Part shown: positions 9,568-21,056 of the stretch, in pieces
Position numbering within the stretch: position 1 is the stretch's first letter
How the letters are laid out: every line of letters starts with the position of its first letter
Assembly: GCA_014529385.2 (NCBI GenBank)
Contig: CM043966.1
Coordinates: 86,768,087 to 86,832,086, forward strand
Origin: Adiantum capillus-veneris
Taxonomy: Eukaryota > Streptophyta > Polypodiopsida > Polypodiales > Pteridaceae
DNA length: 64,000 bases
Direction: 5' to 3'
Notes under the pieces: model-generated
Databases searched by the model: none
Seen by the model: the letters and a program-made list of their open reading frames with translations, nothing else
Told to the model about the DNA's origin: nothing
Position numbers and translations under genes: made by a program

Positions 9568-11264
9568 ACGGCTTTGAAAAACCTTATGAGAATTTCAAGC
9601 ATTAGGCGAGCACTTGAAGCCGATGCATGAAGAAATTCTTATAACAAGAAAGAGTGTAGTGGAGGAGACGGGCATCGATTCCGTTAATTATCGCATGCGA
9701 AACAATTGATTTACCCTTTCAAGAGGAAATTCTGTGCGGGAACCATCCCTTGCAAGCAAGGAAGCGTCGCCATCGACCCTGCTCAAACCTCACAAGGGTG
9801 GTGTCAATACAGGCGCCTAGGGAACTGCATGCTTTTTCTCTTCTTCCTCGGGGGTTGAAACGGCTGTTTGCAGGTCACCATCACCCTCCCTTTCCCTGGC
9901 GCAACATTCCTCTGTCAGCTCACTGCCATGCAATTCCTTTCATACTTTGGCTTACGAAAGTAAGGGCCTCAACTAAAAGGAGCCTTATTCTTGCCCAATA
10001 ACGCCGCCGCCTTTTGAAAGCTTAACTTTCACTTATAACATAGCTTTAAGTTATACTTTAAGAGGGTGAAAAACGTCCATTGAAGTTTCCACTTTCAACT
10101 TAACCTTCACTTATATTTGAAGAGGGTGGTCATGTTCCCCCCCGAAGGTCGGGCGCCGCAAATCCAAAGGTCGAGAATAAATAAATAATTTATTCTTCGA
10201 TTGATCTACCAACAGCATTCAGCACTCGATATCGCCCCGTCTCCATAAATTACGCCATTTATTTTTGGTCACTTTTATTCCATCGTCTCCCAGGACTCAC
10301 ATCAAGAGATTGAAGCAGGCGATGATAAATCGGAAGCTATCAAAGGCAGCGCATCATTATAGCAATTATTCGCTACGACACCGGGCACGGATCAGGCAGT
10401 GACCATACTGTAAAATTGTCTGTGTATTATTATTTTGGGGGTAAGGGAGACCGGACGCTACAAATTCAACTGGCTCGGTGACACACCGTCGGACCGTCTA
10501 CTTCTCTGGCAATTTCCTAGCGCATCGCCATTTCGGACTGGACGCCACCACTCTTTCTCAGCTAAGTACATTACATTTCTGTTATTTACTTAATTTTATT
10601 CCGCATATTGCATCTGTGAATATCACCAAATAGCCTTTTTAAGCATTGATGATTCCACGTTACTGATGAAGGCACAAAAGCCACTTTTAGTTTTAATGTT
10701 GACAAACCCCAAAAGCACTCTCTCTCCAATGCAGACGAGTCAAGCATTCTAAACTTCCAAACAAATAAACTCAAGATAAGTATCTGCTTTGCAATCATTT
10801 ACACTCTTATCAAAAACTCAAATGACAAGTTATTGACGTGTGACAAATTTACATCACTGAATTATTTACTACTTATGTGCTAACATCATTTGAAGATAGA
10901 AACATGTCTGTATAACAAATACGCCAATTTCTTCATAATAGCATTTACTTATTTGATAGAAAAGTGAAGTTTACAAGTTGCTATGGTATTGCATATCTTG
11001 TAGCTTTGGGCTTATTGGCCCTAGCAGGTACTAAATTCTTGGTAAAGTTTTCTTTTCAGATAATCACACTTGTGGCCACCTTCTGTGCCACCTTCTATGG
11101 TTGTAATGCAGGATATGCTAGGCATGAGGACTCTTAAGATCTTGTGCATTCTCCATGTCCTTAGCTCATGCTTGAATACTCACTATATTTTCGGTCATGG
11201 TCTTTATTTAAACAATAAGCCTAACCTTGTAATGTATTTTACTAGTTAATTACCTTCACACAGG
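9568..11264 (+). other. G1 leader continued, gag-pol deleted
   Basis: Several stretches resemble the G2 leader. One example is TTTTGGGGGTAAGGGAGACC near 10433, compared with the equivalent near 14560. Another is the T-rich stretch after the AAGTAC at about 10563, compared with about 14694. From about 10800 to 11264 there is AT-rich sequence without coding sense. The whole gag, protease, RT, RNase H and integrase core present in G2 at 14980-18960 is absent. Confidence 0.6.
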
Positions 11265-11480
11265 CACATTCACAATGCATTTCACATTAGTCTTTTACAC
11301 CCATTCCGAGGACCCCTACCTACACACCACATTTATGAAGACCCACCTTCACTTGTAGACCAAGAAGAGCAACTCATCCTTGATAAAATAGTTGATCATG
11401 AGACCACCACTACATGCACTGGAATGGTTTATAACCGTCACCTTTTGACTTTCAAAGGCCACCCTAGAGAGGATGCCTGA
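11265..11480 (+). pseudogene. G1 remnant of integrase C-terminus and chromodomain
   Basis: About 215 bp matches G2 at 18988-19196, starting at the HIHNAFHISLL segment and continuing through IVDHETTT and LLTFKGHPREDA. In G2 this is the end of integrase, with a chromodomain-like motif of the chromovirus type. It is the only coding part of pol left in G1, and it ends just before the purine tract and 3' LTR. Confidence 0.75.
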
Positions 11481-11589
11481 AAAGTTTTTTCGCAACTTTC
11501 CCGACCTTCTCCACACTTTCCATCACTCACGGTCCAGTTGATTTCTCTATTGAGCAACTGAGGACAGTTGCTATCCCTGGTGGGAGGGA

Positions 11590-12253
11590 TGTTACGAGAC
11601 TGGGCACCCTCCTGTTGTAGTGGTTAGCTGCAATTGGGATAGCTGGCGTAATGGTTAATTATGTGCTGTCTATTTATTTTCTAATTGAGTTGATGATGAT
11701 TTTGTAGAGTGGAATGCGGGGAGTTGATGAAGAGGCGACGGCAATTAATCTTGGCCATTTTATATTTGCACAGTATCTTAGAACATCATTTCAATAAGCC
11801 ACTATGGCTCTGTAAATAGTTGTAGTGGGAACTCCCCTTATGGGTCATGCAAGAACTAATGAGCTTCACTCATTTGCAAAAGTAAAGTGGTTGTAAAAGA
11901 GGGGCCTCAATTTTTGGCACCTTAAACTCAAAGTAATATATTAAATACCAACTCCACAAGAGAGGTGCCGTGGAGTTTGGGGCTAGATTTAGGCCTTTCT
12001 CTTGCAGATTCTCTTCTCTACTCTCTTAAGCTATGGTTATTTTGATGTGTACTCTCTAATCTAGTCTCCATCTCTTACACCTCCTTACAAGCATGTCTAT
12101 GTCAATTCTATGTTTACTGTGTGTGTGTGTGTCATAGTTTAGGTGAGTGTGTGTGCTTGGAAATTGGAAGAAGAGGTGGACAGGTTGATGGTGATTGCTT
12201 GGAAGCTTGTGTTGAATAGTTTAAGCGGTCGATCTCCCCCTCTTCTCCCAACA
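11590..12253 (+). repeat. G1 3' LTR
   Basis: The 664-bp direct repeat of 474-1145 is preceded by the purine tract GGTGGGAGGGA and followed by the TSD GGAGT. The GT run near 12119-12131 is shorter than in the 5' copy; otherwise the two are nearly identical. Confidence 0.93.
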
Positions 12254-12258
12254 GGAGT

Positions 12259-12447
12259 CCGGTCTAGGGGGAAAGTGTCATGAAAATTAATTTCTAACCT
12301 TCCAAATGTATTTTCCATCTTCATTTGTCCACTTAAGTCCAAAGAAAATAAAAAGAGAACAAGTGAAATTGATTAAGTGCTTATGGACCAATCCAATCAA
12401 AGGCTTGGGACCAAAAGGGGAGAACTCCATAAAAGAGCAAGGGGAAT
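12259..12447. other. Spacer between G1 and G2
   Basis: This 190-bp AT-rich piece of the older target sequence continues the left flank at 473. No gene is seen. The last five bases, GGAAT (12443-12447), are the left TSD copy of G2. Confidence 0.6.
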
Positions 12448-12991
12448 TGTTACGAGGCTGGGCACCTTCCTGTTGCATGTGGTTAACTGCAATTGGGATA
12501 GTTGTCTTAATGGTTAATTATGTGATGTCTATTTGATTATACTAACAGTGAGTGCATGATGATTTGTAGATTGGAATTCTCGGAGTTGACGAGGAGGCAC
12601 CGACAAATAATAATCCTCTCACTCATTTATCTTAGCACAATATTTTAGATCTTTTATTAATAAGACACTATGGCTGCTTTGTAAATAGGACAGTGAGAAC
12701 TCACCCTAAGAGGGTCATGCAATAAGTGGTGTGTTCCACTCATAACTAAAGTAAAGAGGGGCCTCCAATTTTTGGCACCAACAATAATATCAAATAACAA
12801 ATACCAAACTCCACAAGAGGTGCCGTGGAATTTGGGGGCTGCAATCTTTGGGCCTTTCTTGTGTAGATTCTGTTGATTATCCCTTCCCTCTCTCTTATGC
12901 TATGTTGTGTTATTATGTGTACTCCATGATCATGTTTACACCTCTTACACACTTCTTATACTCTCTTACACTTTTCCCTTGTCAAGTTGTT

Positions 12992-13060
<69 letters not shown>

Positions 13061-13070
13061 TGTGCGTGTG

Positions 13071-13114
<44 letters not shown>

Positions 13115-13234
13115 GTCATAGTCTAGGTGTGTGTGAGTACTTTTGGTAATTGGAAGGGATAGTGAAAGGTTGACATGCAGAGGTGCAAGCAAAATTGGGA
13201 AATGGAAGCAAGCAACTGTTCTCCCCTTCCAACA
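12448..13234 (+). repeat. G2 5' LTR with long GT tract
   Basis: The 787-bp LTR starts TGTTACGAGG and ends CTTCCAACA. It is related to the G1 LTRs and matches 19322-19539 plus 48486-49001. At 12995-13113 it holds a nearly pure GT microsatellite of about 119 bp with a few CG and TA interruptions. The 3' LTR counterpart near 48830-48870 is much shorter and GC-richer. Confidence 0.88.
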
Positions 13235-13235
13235 G

Positions 13236-13247
13236 TGGTATCAGAGC
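13236..13247 (+). other. G2 primer-binding site
   Basis: TGGTATCAGAGC lies one base after the 5' LTR, of the initiator tRNA-Met type, as in G1. Confidence 0.9.
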
Positions 13248-14188
13248 TTTGGTCCAAAATATCGGCACGGAATTTTTAACTTTGAGAGAATCCTCAAATT
13301 GGCAGATTAATCAGCAAATTCTTCTACAAATTTTACAAATCGGCAACCTCAAATTTGCAAACCACGAATTAATCGGCAATTAATTGGCAATCGACCGCCA
13401 AATTTTGGCTTAACCACAGTCAAACATGGAACCTTGAGGAATTTTGTGATCCTGAGCTAGCATCGGATTCCATGGAAAGAGGATAGAAGAGGTTTGAGAG
13501 AGGCTGATTGAAGCTAAATTAAGAAAAGATCTTGATATATCAAGGATAAAGAGGAGTCAAGCACGCAAAGGAGAGATCCAAGACTTCAAACGTAGTACCA
13601 ATGAGTTGAGAATCGACTTTGAAGGGTCTCTAGGATCAACCCCAACAACTCTCGGAATCAGGGTTTATTAAATTATCAGCAATAATTGGCTCTATCGGCT
13701 TGTCAACCAACTCTCGCGGGAATGTGGACCTATATTGAGCAAGCCCTGCTGGTCGTGCTACACCAAAACAAGCCCAACAACTCTCAAACTGGTCGCCCAA
13801 GGCTAGTGAACCAATTTCTCTTCTTGCTCGTGGGTCGAGGAAGCCCTCTGCACAGCAGGCGACCCTCACCGCTTTCCTCTTTGGCGTAGTTGCTATCCGT
13901 CTCTGCACGTTGCCAAGCTCTCTTTTGCCTTCACATGCAACTTTGCAAGTTAACTTAAAGTGCTAATTTAAGCACTGGTTGGCCGCCCACTAGATAGTAA
14001 ACCCATCCCATTTTTTAAGTGTCAATTCACACTCCTCTCAACTCCTTAAGCGCCGTGGATACTAGCACTCAAAGCTTGGTCGCTTATCATTCATAGTCGT
14101 CGCAGGTCATCTTCAAAAAAATCCCTCAGCTGCCCACTCTTCAATCACCTTTCGGACATGGTTAAAATTCAAAGGCAATCTATTCGGA

Positions 14189-14277
<89 letters not shown>

Positions 14278-14979
14278 CCTTTCAATTGGAGCTCCTTCAA
14301 CATTATCAAATTGCTCAAGATCCCTCAAGTTATATCGTTTTCAACTATCGTGAGCCTAGTTACCCAACATTATTCCACCGAAGATTATACTAGATGACAA
14401 TTTGAGTGACATAACGGAGGTCGACTCTACAAATTGAATTTTACAGTGAAGAGTAAAATTATTTTGGCAAAAACATCAAAGGCACTAATTTGGAGCTAGC
14501 CACAACCGATTCATCATATTTGAAGGCTGACAACATTCTTAAATTGTTATTGCCATCATCTTTTGGGGATACGGGAGATTGGACGCTGAAAAATCCAATC
14601 AACTTGCATCTGAATTATCAATCGATCACCGCTTTTGAACTTGCCATCGTACTCCGCAACTTGGACTAGACGGCCTCATCAAACCTACAAGGTAAGTACC
14701 CATTTATTTCTGCTTATTTCTTTATTTTTAATTCTTAAGCGTTACTTTGCATATCATCATATACATATACACTCACAGGCTTAATAAAAAACAAAAAAAT
14801 ATATATAGAAAAAGAGAAGAAAAAAAAGAAAAAAAAACACGCAATCATGGCACACCTTCCATAGGCACCCATAGTTGTTGAGTAGCTTGCCAATCTGCAA
14901 CAATCTCTCATGTATGAATGTATGTGAAGGCAAGAGCTTTTTCTACATGCATAGAATCTGCACTGGCACCCTAGCAAAA
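13248..14979 (+). other. G2 leader with TA and GA microsatellites
   Basis: The 1.7-kb leader before gag has no recognisable coding sequence. A TA tract (about 14193-14221) runs directly into a GA tract (14223-14272). Short open frames over these tracts are artefacts of the repeats. An A-rich stretch lies at about 14788-14838. Several parts match the leader remnant of G1. Confidence 0.7.
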
Positions 14980-16434
14980 CAAAACTAGCTGAAAAGCCTT
15001 CACTTTCAAGGATTTTGATGGCACTAAAGATGCTAGCACGATTCTAGCATGTGTTAGTCAATTAGATGACTATTTTCATGATGAACATGAAATGGTAAAG
15101 TGTACATCAAATCATCTCACCAGTACCGCTGCATTGTGGTGGAACGCCACCAAACAGCATGGTAAAAGACCACGTACCTAGCATGCATTCAAAAAGCTAA
15201 TTTTACCTCAATTTTTGCTGACACAGTATAAAGTTAAAGCATGACGCTAGTGGGATTTAATTTGATTGGGTCAAAATGAAGATGTACAGGGCTATATTGA
15301 TCGTTTTTGGAACTGCTTAATCCAATTACAAGCTATTAAACATGTCACCCGCAGGAAATTAGAGCGTAAATATATATTTGGCTTAGCACTACAAATTGGT
15401 GGTGAGGTAGATATGTTTGCATTGGATTCATCATCAAAGGCTATTAATTTGGCCCTTAATGCAGAGAAGAAGAACCCTTAATTTGGCCCTTAATTTGACC
15501 CTCTCACATCTAACAAACTGCTAACACTAACCATAACAAAAGAGCTTCTTTCTCTCCTAACTTTGACATGAACAAACATAAAAGCCGTACCTTTTTTGGG
15601 AGACAAATTTGACAATTTTGCCACAACTTCTCAACCTAATGGCAACAACCACAGCAACACACATCAGCGAGGCAACCAAAATTCTTTCAACCAATGTCCT
15701 GCTCAAAACTCTAATGGTAATAAAAAGGTGAAGTGTTTCAAATGTTTTCAATATGGTCACATGAAAATAAGTGCCCAAAAGGTCTTGCTAAGAGCAATGG
15801 CCAATCCAATGGAGTCACGTGAAATCCAAACCAACGACCCTTCAACAATAACCGCCCCAACAGTGCTACTGTTAACCTCATCAAAGATGCTAATCCCGAC
15901 GACAATGAAGTGGAAGCTAATTACGATGAGGGATATGATCCTAAGTATGATCACGATAACAATCCATCTTCAGGTACTCCTATATCTTCTGATACTTTGT
16001 TTAAAGTGCAAAGCACAATCAAGGATGAAAGTGTCACCATTCTTTTAGATGATGGAAGTAGCCATGATGTTATTTCTGCATGGTTGGCACAACAACTCTC
16101 TCCCTCTGAAATTTCTTCACCTCACAAAGTCAAAATTATTTTTAATAATCAACATTCTAACTGCAAAACCCAAGTCACTGTTGAAGTTTGCATTGGTGAA
16201 TTTACACAAGCACATACATTTATGGTAGCACCATTGCATGGTCTTGATATGATTTTGGGAATGCCATTTTGTCATGAATTTGATCCATTGATTACTTATA
16301 AAACACGTACCATGTCTCTCGCACATAATAATAAAAAATTCTCCATCCAAGTAACACTAGCACATCAAAAATTTCCACTTTCTCTCATACCCAAGCCAAA
16401 AGAGCAATTCGAAAACAAGGGAAAACATATTTAG
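14980..16434 (+). pseudogene. G2 gag and protease, broken
   Basis: The gag part is recognisable from about 14995 (SQLDDYFHDEH, AALWWNA) through 15480 (EDVQGYIDRFWNCLIQLQ). Stops and at least one frameshift are present. The nucleocapsid knuckle at about 15733 reads CFKCFQYGHMKISA, with the last Cys lost. The protease at 15910-16434 has the active-site stretch LLDDGSSHDVIS, where this family usually has D-S-G-S, and the flap-side motif MILGMPF. Gag would coat the RNA and the protease would process the polyprotein, but neither is likely to be functional. Confidence 0.8.
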
Positions 16435-16455
16435 TGCTGGTAAATCAAATTTTCA

Positions 16456-17770
16456 TTGAAACTAAAACCTCACATAACTCTTCACTTGATGATTTTCTCT
16501 TACAATTTCATGCATGATCTACCACCTGGAATTTCACCTTCACACCTAGAAGACCACAAAATAGATATTATACCGAGTAGTGAACCTCCTTGTAAAGCAC
16601 CTTATCGTGTAAATCCAACTGCACACAGGGAGATACAAACTCAAATCATTGACTTGCTTGATCGAGGACTTATAAGACCTAGTAGTTCACCATACCGAGC
16701 TTCAGTACTTCTTGTTAAGAAGAAAAATGGGACTTTGCGTATGTGTATTGACTACAAGGATTTAAACAAGATCACCATCAAGAATAGGTTCCCTATTCCT
16801 AGAGTGGATGATCTATTAAAAAAACTAAAAGAGGTAAACATCTTTAGCAAAATTGACCTCGAACCAGGGTATCACCAAGTCAAAATGTTTGATCGAGATG
16901 TCTACAAAACTGCTTTCAGAACACAAACGGGACATTAATGAATTTCTTGTCATGCCATTTGGTCTAACAAATGCACCAGCCACATTCACACGCATGATGA
17001 ACAAAATTTTCATTGACCGTCAAGATTTTGTGATTGTATTCTTTGATGAAATTCTTGTATTTATTAAATCAAAACAAGAACATAAAGAGCACTTAACACG
17101 TGTATTTGAACTGCTTTCACACAACCATTTGTATCTAAATCTTGAAAAGAGTTCATTTTCCAATTTGAAATTGAATACTTGGGACACATTGTATCGGGAA
17201 ATGGAATACATATAGACCCTAAGAAAATTGAAGCCATCCAATCATGGCCTAGACCCAATAAATTTGCATGAACTTCGTTCTTTTATTGGTCTATGCAGTT
17301 ATTATAGGAAGTTTGTACGTAACTTTGCTTACAAATCTCATTACCTCACTCTCCTGTTAAAGAAAAATTATCCTTATGTATGGTCTGATTTGCAAGAAAG
17401 TTCCTTTAATGCATTCAAGAATTCTTTGATAAATACATCAATACTGCAATTACCTGACTTTGATAGACCACTCTTTGTCATAGTCATTGATGCTAGTGGA
17501 AAAGGTATCAATGCAGTCCTTATGCAAGATAACCATCCACTTGCATTTGAAAGTCATAAGTTTAAATAGTCTAAAGAAAAATTTAGTACTTATGACAAAC
17601 AGTTGACTGTTGTTGTACATGCTTTGAAAATTTGGAAACACTATTTAATGGATGTTGATTTAATCATCAAAACTGATCAACAAAGTGTCAAGTATTTACT
17701 GTCTCAACCCTTAATAGATGATAGGCATTCAACCCAACATTCAATACCAACCTGATAAGAAGAATGTTGT
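16456..17770 (+). pseudogene. G2 reverse transcriptase and RNase H, broken
   Basis: The RT is clear: [24 protein letters not shown], then the first catalytic block [12 protein letters not shown] (about 16852), then LVMPFGLTNAPATFTRM. The second catalytic block at 17039-17050 reads FFDE instead of the usual F-x-D-D. Frame changes occur near 16935, 17170 and 17255. RNase H follows (VIDASGKGINAVLMQ; HALKIWKHYL) with a stop at 17567-17569 and more near 17755, ending in ADALSRR. Confidence 0.85.
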
Positions 17771-18640
17771 ATAGCTGATGCTTTGAGTCGAAGACCCTCT
17801 CTTGATAATCTATCAACCATCATGGGTACTTCATTTGATTCAATGCCTGACACTTATGCACAAGATAATGATTTTAAAACCACATGGTTGCATATGATTG
17901 AGAACTCTATGAAAGCATTTTTGGAATACACTATTCAAGAAAAGTTTCTTTATTTCAAACAAAAATTGTGTATAAATGAACCCTTTCGTACATTGAACAT
18001 TGAAGAGTTGCACAAACCACCCTATGCTAGACATAGAGGATCTGTTGCTACTTTTCAAAACTTATGTCGTGATCTCTATTGGCCTACTATGAAAACTGAT
18101 GTTAAACAATATATTTCAACTTGTTTGATTTGTCAGAAGTTCAAAGCAGCAAACAGGTAGGAAATTGGGACTTTTACACCCTCTCCCTATTCTTGAAAAA
18201 CCTTGGGAACATATTTCAATGGATTTTGTTACTGGATTTCCACTCACTATTCAAAAGCATGATATGATTTGGACTGTCATTGACCATTTTTCTAAACAAG
18301 CATACTTCATTCCTTGTAAGAAAACACTCACACCACATCAAGCTGTACTTTTATTTCTTAAAGTTGTCTTTCCACATCATGGTTTACCTAAAGTTATAAT
18401 ATCTGATCGAGATGCCAAATTTTGCAGTGCTTTTTGGACTACTGTTTTTGAAAATCTTGGAACAACATTTGATTTTACTTTTGCATTCCATCCCGAGTCT
18501 AGTGGTCAAACCGAAGTCACTAATTGTACTATCATTGACTTGTTGAATCTTATGTTTCTTCTCAACCCAAGAAATGGGATGATTACCTGCATATTCTACA
18601 ATTTGCATATAACAACACCACTCACACTGCCATAGGTAAA
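17771..18640 (+). pseudogene. G2 integrase, zinc-binding and catalytic core
   Basis: The HHCC zinc-binding region (ARHRGSVATFQNLCRDLYWP, then CLICQKFK) lies at about 18020-18150. The core contains all three acidic catalytic positions: MDFVTGFP, ISDRDAKF and GQTEVTN. A frameshift near 18160 separates the zinc domain from the core, and another near 18560 precedes the C-terminal part. Integrase would insert the DNA copy into the genome. Confidence 0.82.
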
Positions 18641-19200
18641 TCTCCATTTGAAATTGTGTATGGTCATTCTCTACCTACTCTTGCTTCACGTCTTTCCAAT
18701 ATTATGCTTGCCGTTGATGATGTGACTGCTAATTTTCATGATATTTATACAAGTGTGCATTCTACCATTAAACACTCACAAGAACTTTACACTAAACATG
18801 ATAACAAGCACCACAAGACACACCATTTTAAAGAAGGAGATTATGTTATGCTTCGCATTGAAAAACAAAGGATCAAAAGTGTTGAAACTAATGTTTTTGT
18901 TAAACTTGCTCCTAATTTTTATGACCCTTTCAAAATTTTTGTTGTAATCAATGATGTTTTCTTTTGTTTAGACCTACATTCACATTGGCACATTCACAAT
19001 GCTTTCCACATTAGCCTTTTAAGACCTTTCAGAGGACCCCTATCTACACATCAAATTTATGAGGATCCACCTTCACTTGTGGACCAAGAAGAACAACTCA
19101 TCCCTACACAAATAGTTGATCACAAGACCACCACACGCACTGGCATGGTTTATATCAGCTACCTTTTGACCTTTAAAGGCCACCCTCAATAGGATGCCAA
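18641..19200 (+). pseudogene. G2 integrase C-terminus and chromodomain-like motif
   Basis: The frame at 18656-19192 covers the GDYVMLRIEK motif, HNAFHISLLRPF and a chromodomain-like end (IVDHKTTTRTGMVYISYLL, TFKGHPQ), with a stop just before the expected acidic-tryptophan end (DAKWRPD). Chromodomains of this type mark chromoviruses, in which they are thought to steer integration to particular chromatin. The same region is the only pol piece left in G1. Confidence 0.78.
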
Positions 19201-19321
19201 GTGGAGGCCTGATTTTTTGTGTGTGCAATTTCCCATACCTTCTCCACACTTTCCATCACTCACGGTCCAATTGATTCTTTAGTGAGCAACTGAGGATAGT
19301 TGATATCCCTGGTGGGAGGGA

Positions 19322-19539
19322 TTTTATGAGACTGGGCACCCTCTTGTTGCATGTCATTAACTGCATTGGGATAGCTGGCTTAATGGTTAATTATGTGTTG
19401 TCTATTTGATTATAATAACAGTGAGTGCATGATGATTTGTAGATTGGAATTCTAGGAGTTGACGAGGAGGCGTCGGCAAATAGTAATCCTCTCAATCATT
19501 TTATTCTAGCACAGTATTTTAGATCTTTTATCAATAAGC
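19322..19539 (+). repeat. G2 3' LTR, first part
   Basis: It begins TTTTATGAGACTGGGC after the purine tract GGTGGGAGGGA; the normal TGTTACGAG start has mutated. It runs to TAAGC (19535-19539), where C1 is inserted. The remainder continues at 48486. Confidence 0.88.
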
Positions 19540-19714
19540 TATTGGGGTGGTAAAACCCAATGTGCCACGCCTAAGTGTTGGGCGGCCGGAGACTAACCGG
19601 AAACTAGCACTGACCATTCATTCTACATAAAAGAACAAGGACTCATAACCCTAACACTATTGTGTTTGAAGTCCACCCAAACCTGTGTCTCCTCTCTTCT
19701 TCTCTCTTCTCCAT

Positions 19715-19757
<43 letters not shown>

Positions 19758-19776
19758 CTCTCGCACATGCACTTCA
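19540..19776 (+). repeat. C1 5' LTR
   Basis: The 237-bp LTR ends CACTTCA and has a CA microsatellite at about 19720-19756. It carries about 45 bp (near 19600-19640) missing from the 3' copy, so the pair has diverged by indels as well as substitutions. Confidence 0.9.
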
Positions 19777-19778
19777 AC

Positions 19779-19790
19779 TGGTATCAGAGC
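19779..19790 (+). other. C1 primer-binding site
   Basis: TGGTATCAGAGC lies two bases after the 5' LTR and is of the initiator tRNA-Met type. Confidence 0.9.
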
Positions 19791-20472
19791 TCAGAGATTG
19801 GGAGCACCATTAGAGCTCAGTGGGGAGGCAGGCGGAGAAGCAATAAAAACTGCAGCATATTTTTGCAGATCTTGTTTAGCTTACCAAAAGCTCTTCATTC
19901 AAGCCAATTCTCACAATTGGTGACCGTTTTTTCATCCTCTTTAACTTTGCAGAATAAATTTTTCTCAAAATCTTACCAATTTTGAGATACGTCACTCAGA
20001 CTACCTGTAGGTCGTGAAGTACAAGTTGTAAATTTTTATAGATTTGTTGACCTATAAAAACATATTATTTCATGTCCATTCCCGCCATTCTAAACCATTT
20101 TTGCGTGGTCTACAATTTTGCAGAAGGAAGTTTTTGCAAATTTTGCACAGTTTGAGAGATATTCAATTCAGACAGCAGGGCGGTCTACTTTCGTTGGTTC
20201 TTTTGGTACAAGTTTTTGTTGCAGACTCTTTCTGCAATCTTTGTCATATGCATATTTGATGTAAGATCTTGGGGGTCTGTTAAATCAAACAAACCACCGT
20301 AGTGGTTATAAAAAAGGTTTTTTGTGATTGATGTAAGATCTTATGCGGTTTATGTATTGTGATGGAAATATGCAAAGCCTATTGTTGAGGGTCGTGGTAA
20401 GGTTTTACTGAGCTGGGGGATTCTCAAATGTGGAGATCCTTTCGATGATACAGGTTTTGGAGTGAGCCCCCA
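19791..20472 (+). other. C1 leader, left part
   Basis: This untranslated leader has no gene-like sequence. It is interrupted at 20473 by G3 and resumes at 43894. Related short phrases recur within it, such as TTTTGCAGA before T-rich stretches near 19863, 20118 and 20220. Confidence 0.6.
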
Positions 20473-20977
20473 TGTAGAAGGCGAAGATAGTCTTAGCAGG
20501 CGAGAACTGTCTCCTGGAAAGCCGAATAGTGGATCAGTCACACGTCATTAATTACCAAGACAATTACTACAGTAACTTTTGGAAGGCTATAAATAGGACC
20601 CATTACATTGTAATCGGGCTTCTTGCTACTTAGTTCTCTTGGATTAGCACTATTTTTTGGCTTTAGCTTTCAAGTATTTCCGAGCTACAATCTCTTCGCC
20701 TTTAGCTTCACCTTGTTATCATTACTGTTGTAATATTTGAGCTTCAACATGTTACACCTTGTACTTGTTGTCCCTGAACTATGAATTTGAAACTGCAAAT
20801 AGTTTTCCAATTGTCTAGTATGTCTCTCATTTCAGTATACTATTTCAGTTTAGATAACTATTTCAGTTCAGTCTCCTCGTTCTCTATTCCAGTTTCACTA
20901 ACTGAACTGACGACTTACCAGTAGCTTTAAATTCTAACACTAGAATCAACTATTTGAGGAGATCAACTACAATTCCA
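20473..20977 (+). repeat. G3 5' LTR
   Basis: The LTR starts TGTAGAAGG and ends CAATTCCA. A TATA box, TATAAATAG, lies at 20588-20596. Its partner is 43391-43893. The following bases (TTTTGGCGATCATGGTGA) are the likely primer site, but I cannot assign the tRNA. Confidence 0.88.
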
Positions 20978-21056
20978 TTTTGGCGATCATGGTGATTAGA
21001 GCTGTTTGCTCGTTGACCAGAAAACTCTTATCTCCCAGTTAGAATTTTTCGTTGTA

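Larger units (their letters stand above)
474..12253 (+). mobile_element. G1: young non-autonomous Ty3/Gypsy element carrying E0
   Basis: The element is bounded by near-identical LTRs (474-1145 and 11590-12253) and a perfect 5-bp TSD, GGAGT, at 469-473 and 12254-12258. A Met-initiator primer site follows the 5' LTR and a purine tract (GGTGGGAGGGA) precedes the 3' LTR. Its LTRs, leader and 3' coding remnant match G2, so it belongs to the same chromovirus family. Nearly all of gag, protease, RT and integrase is missing; only the last part of pol survives at 11265-11480. The E0 element fills 1439-9562. Nearly identical LTRs on such a deleted body suggest a non-autonomous copy mobilised in trans. 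Confidence 0.88.

Noticed and set aside
9750-10001. 83-codon frame in the G1 leader
   Set aside because: It has no recognisable domain, and the matching G2 leader has no equivalent frame.
12848-13192. Cys-Val and Thr-His repeat proteins on both strands
   Set aside because: They are translations of the GT microsatellite in the G2 LTR; any dinucleotide repeat gives open frames on both strands.
19322-19539. Solo LTR
   Set aside because: It looked like a truncated solo LTR, but the missing half continues at 48486 across the C1 insertion with a TAAGC duplication.
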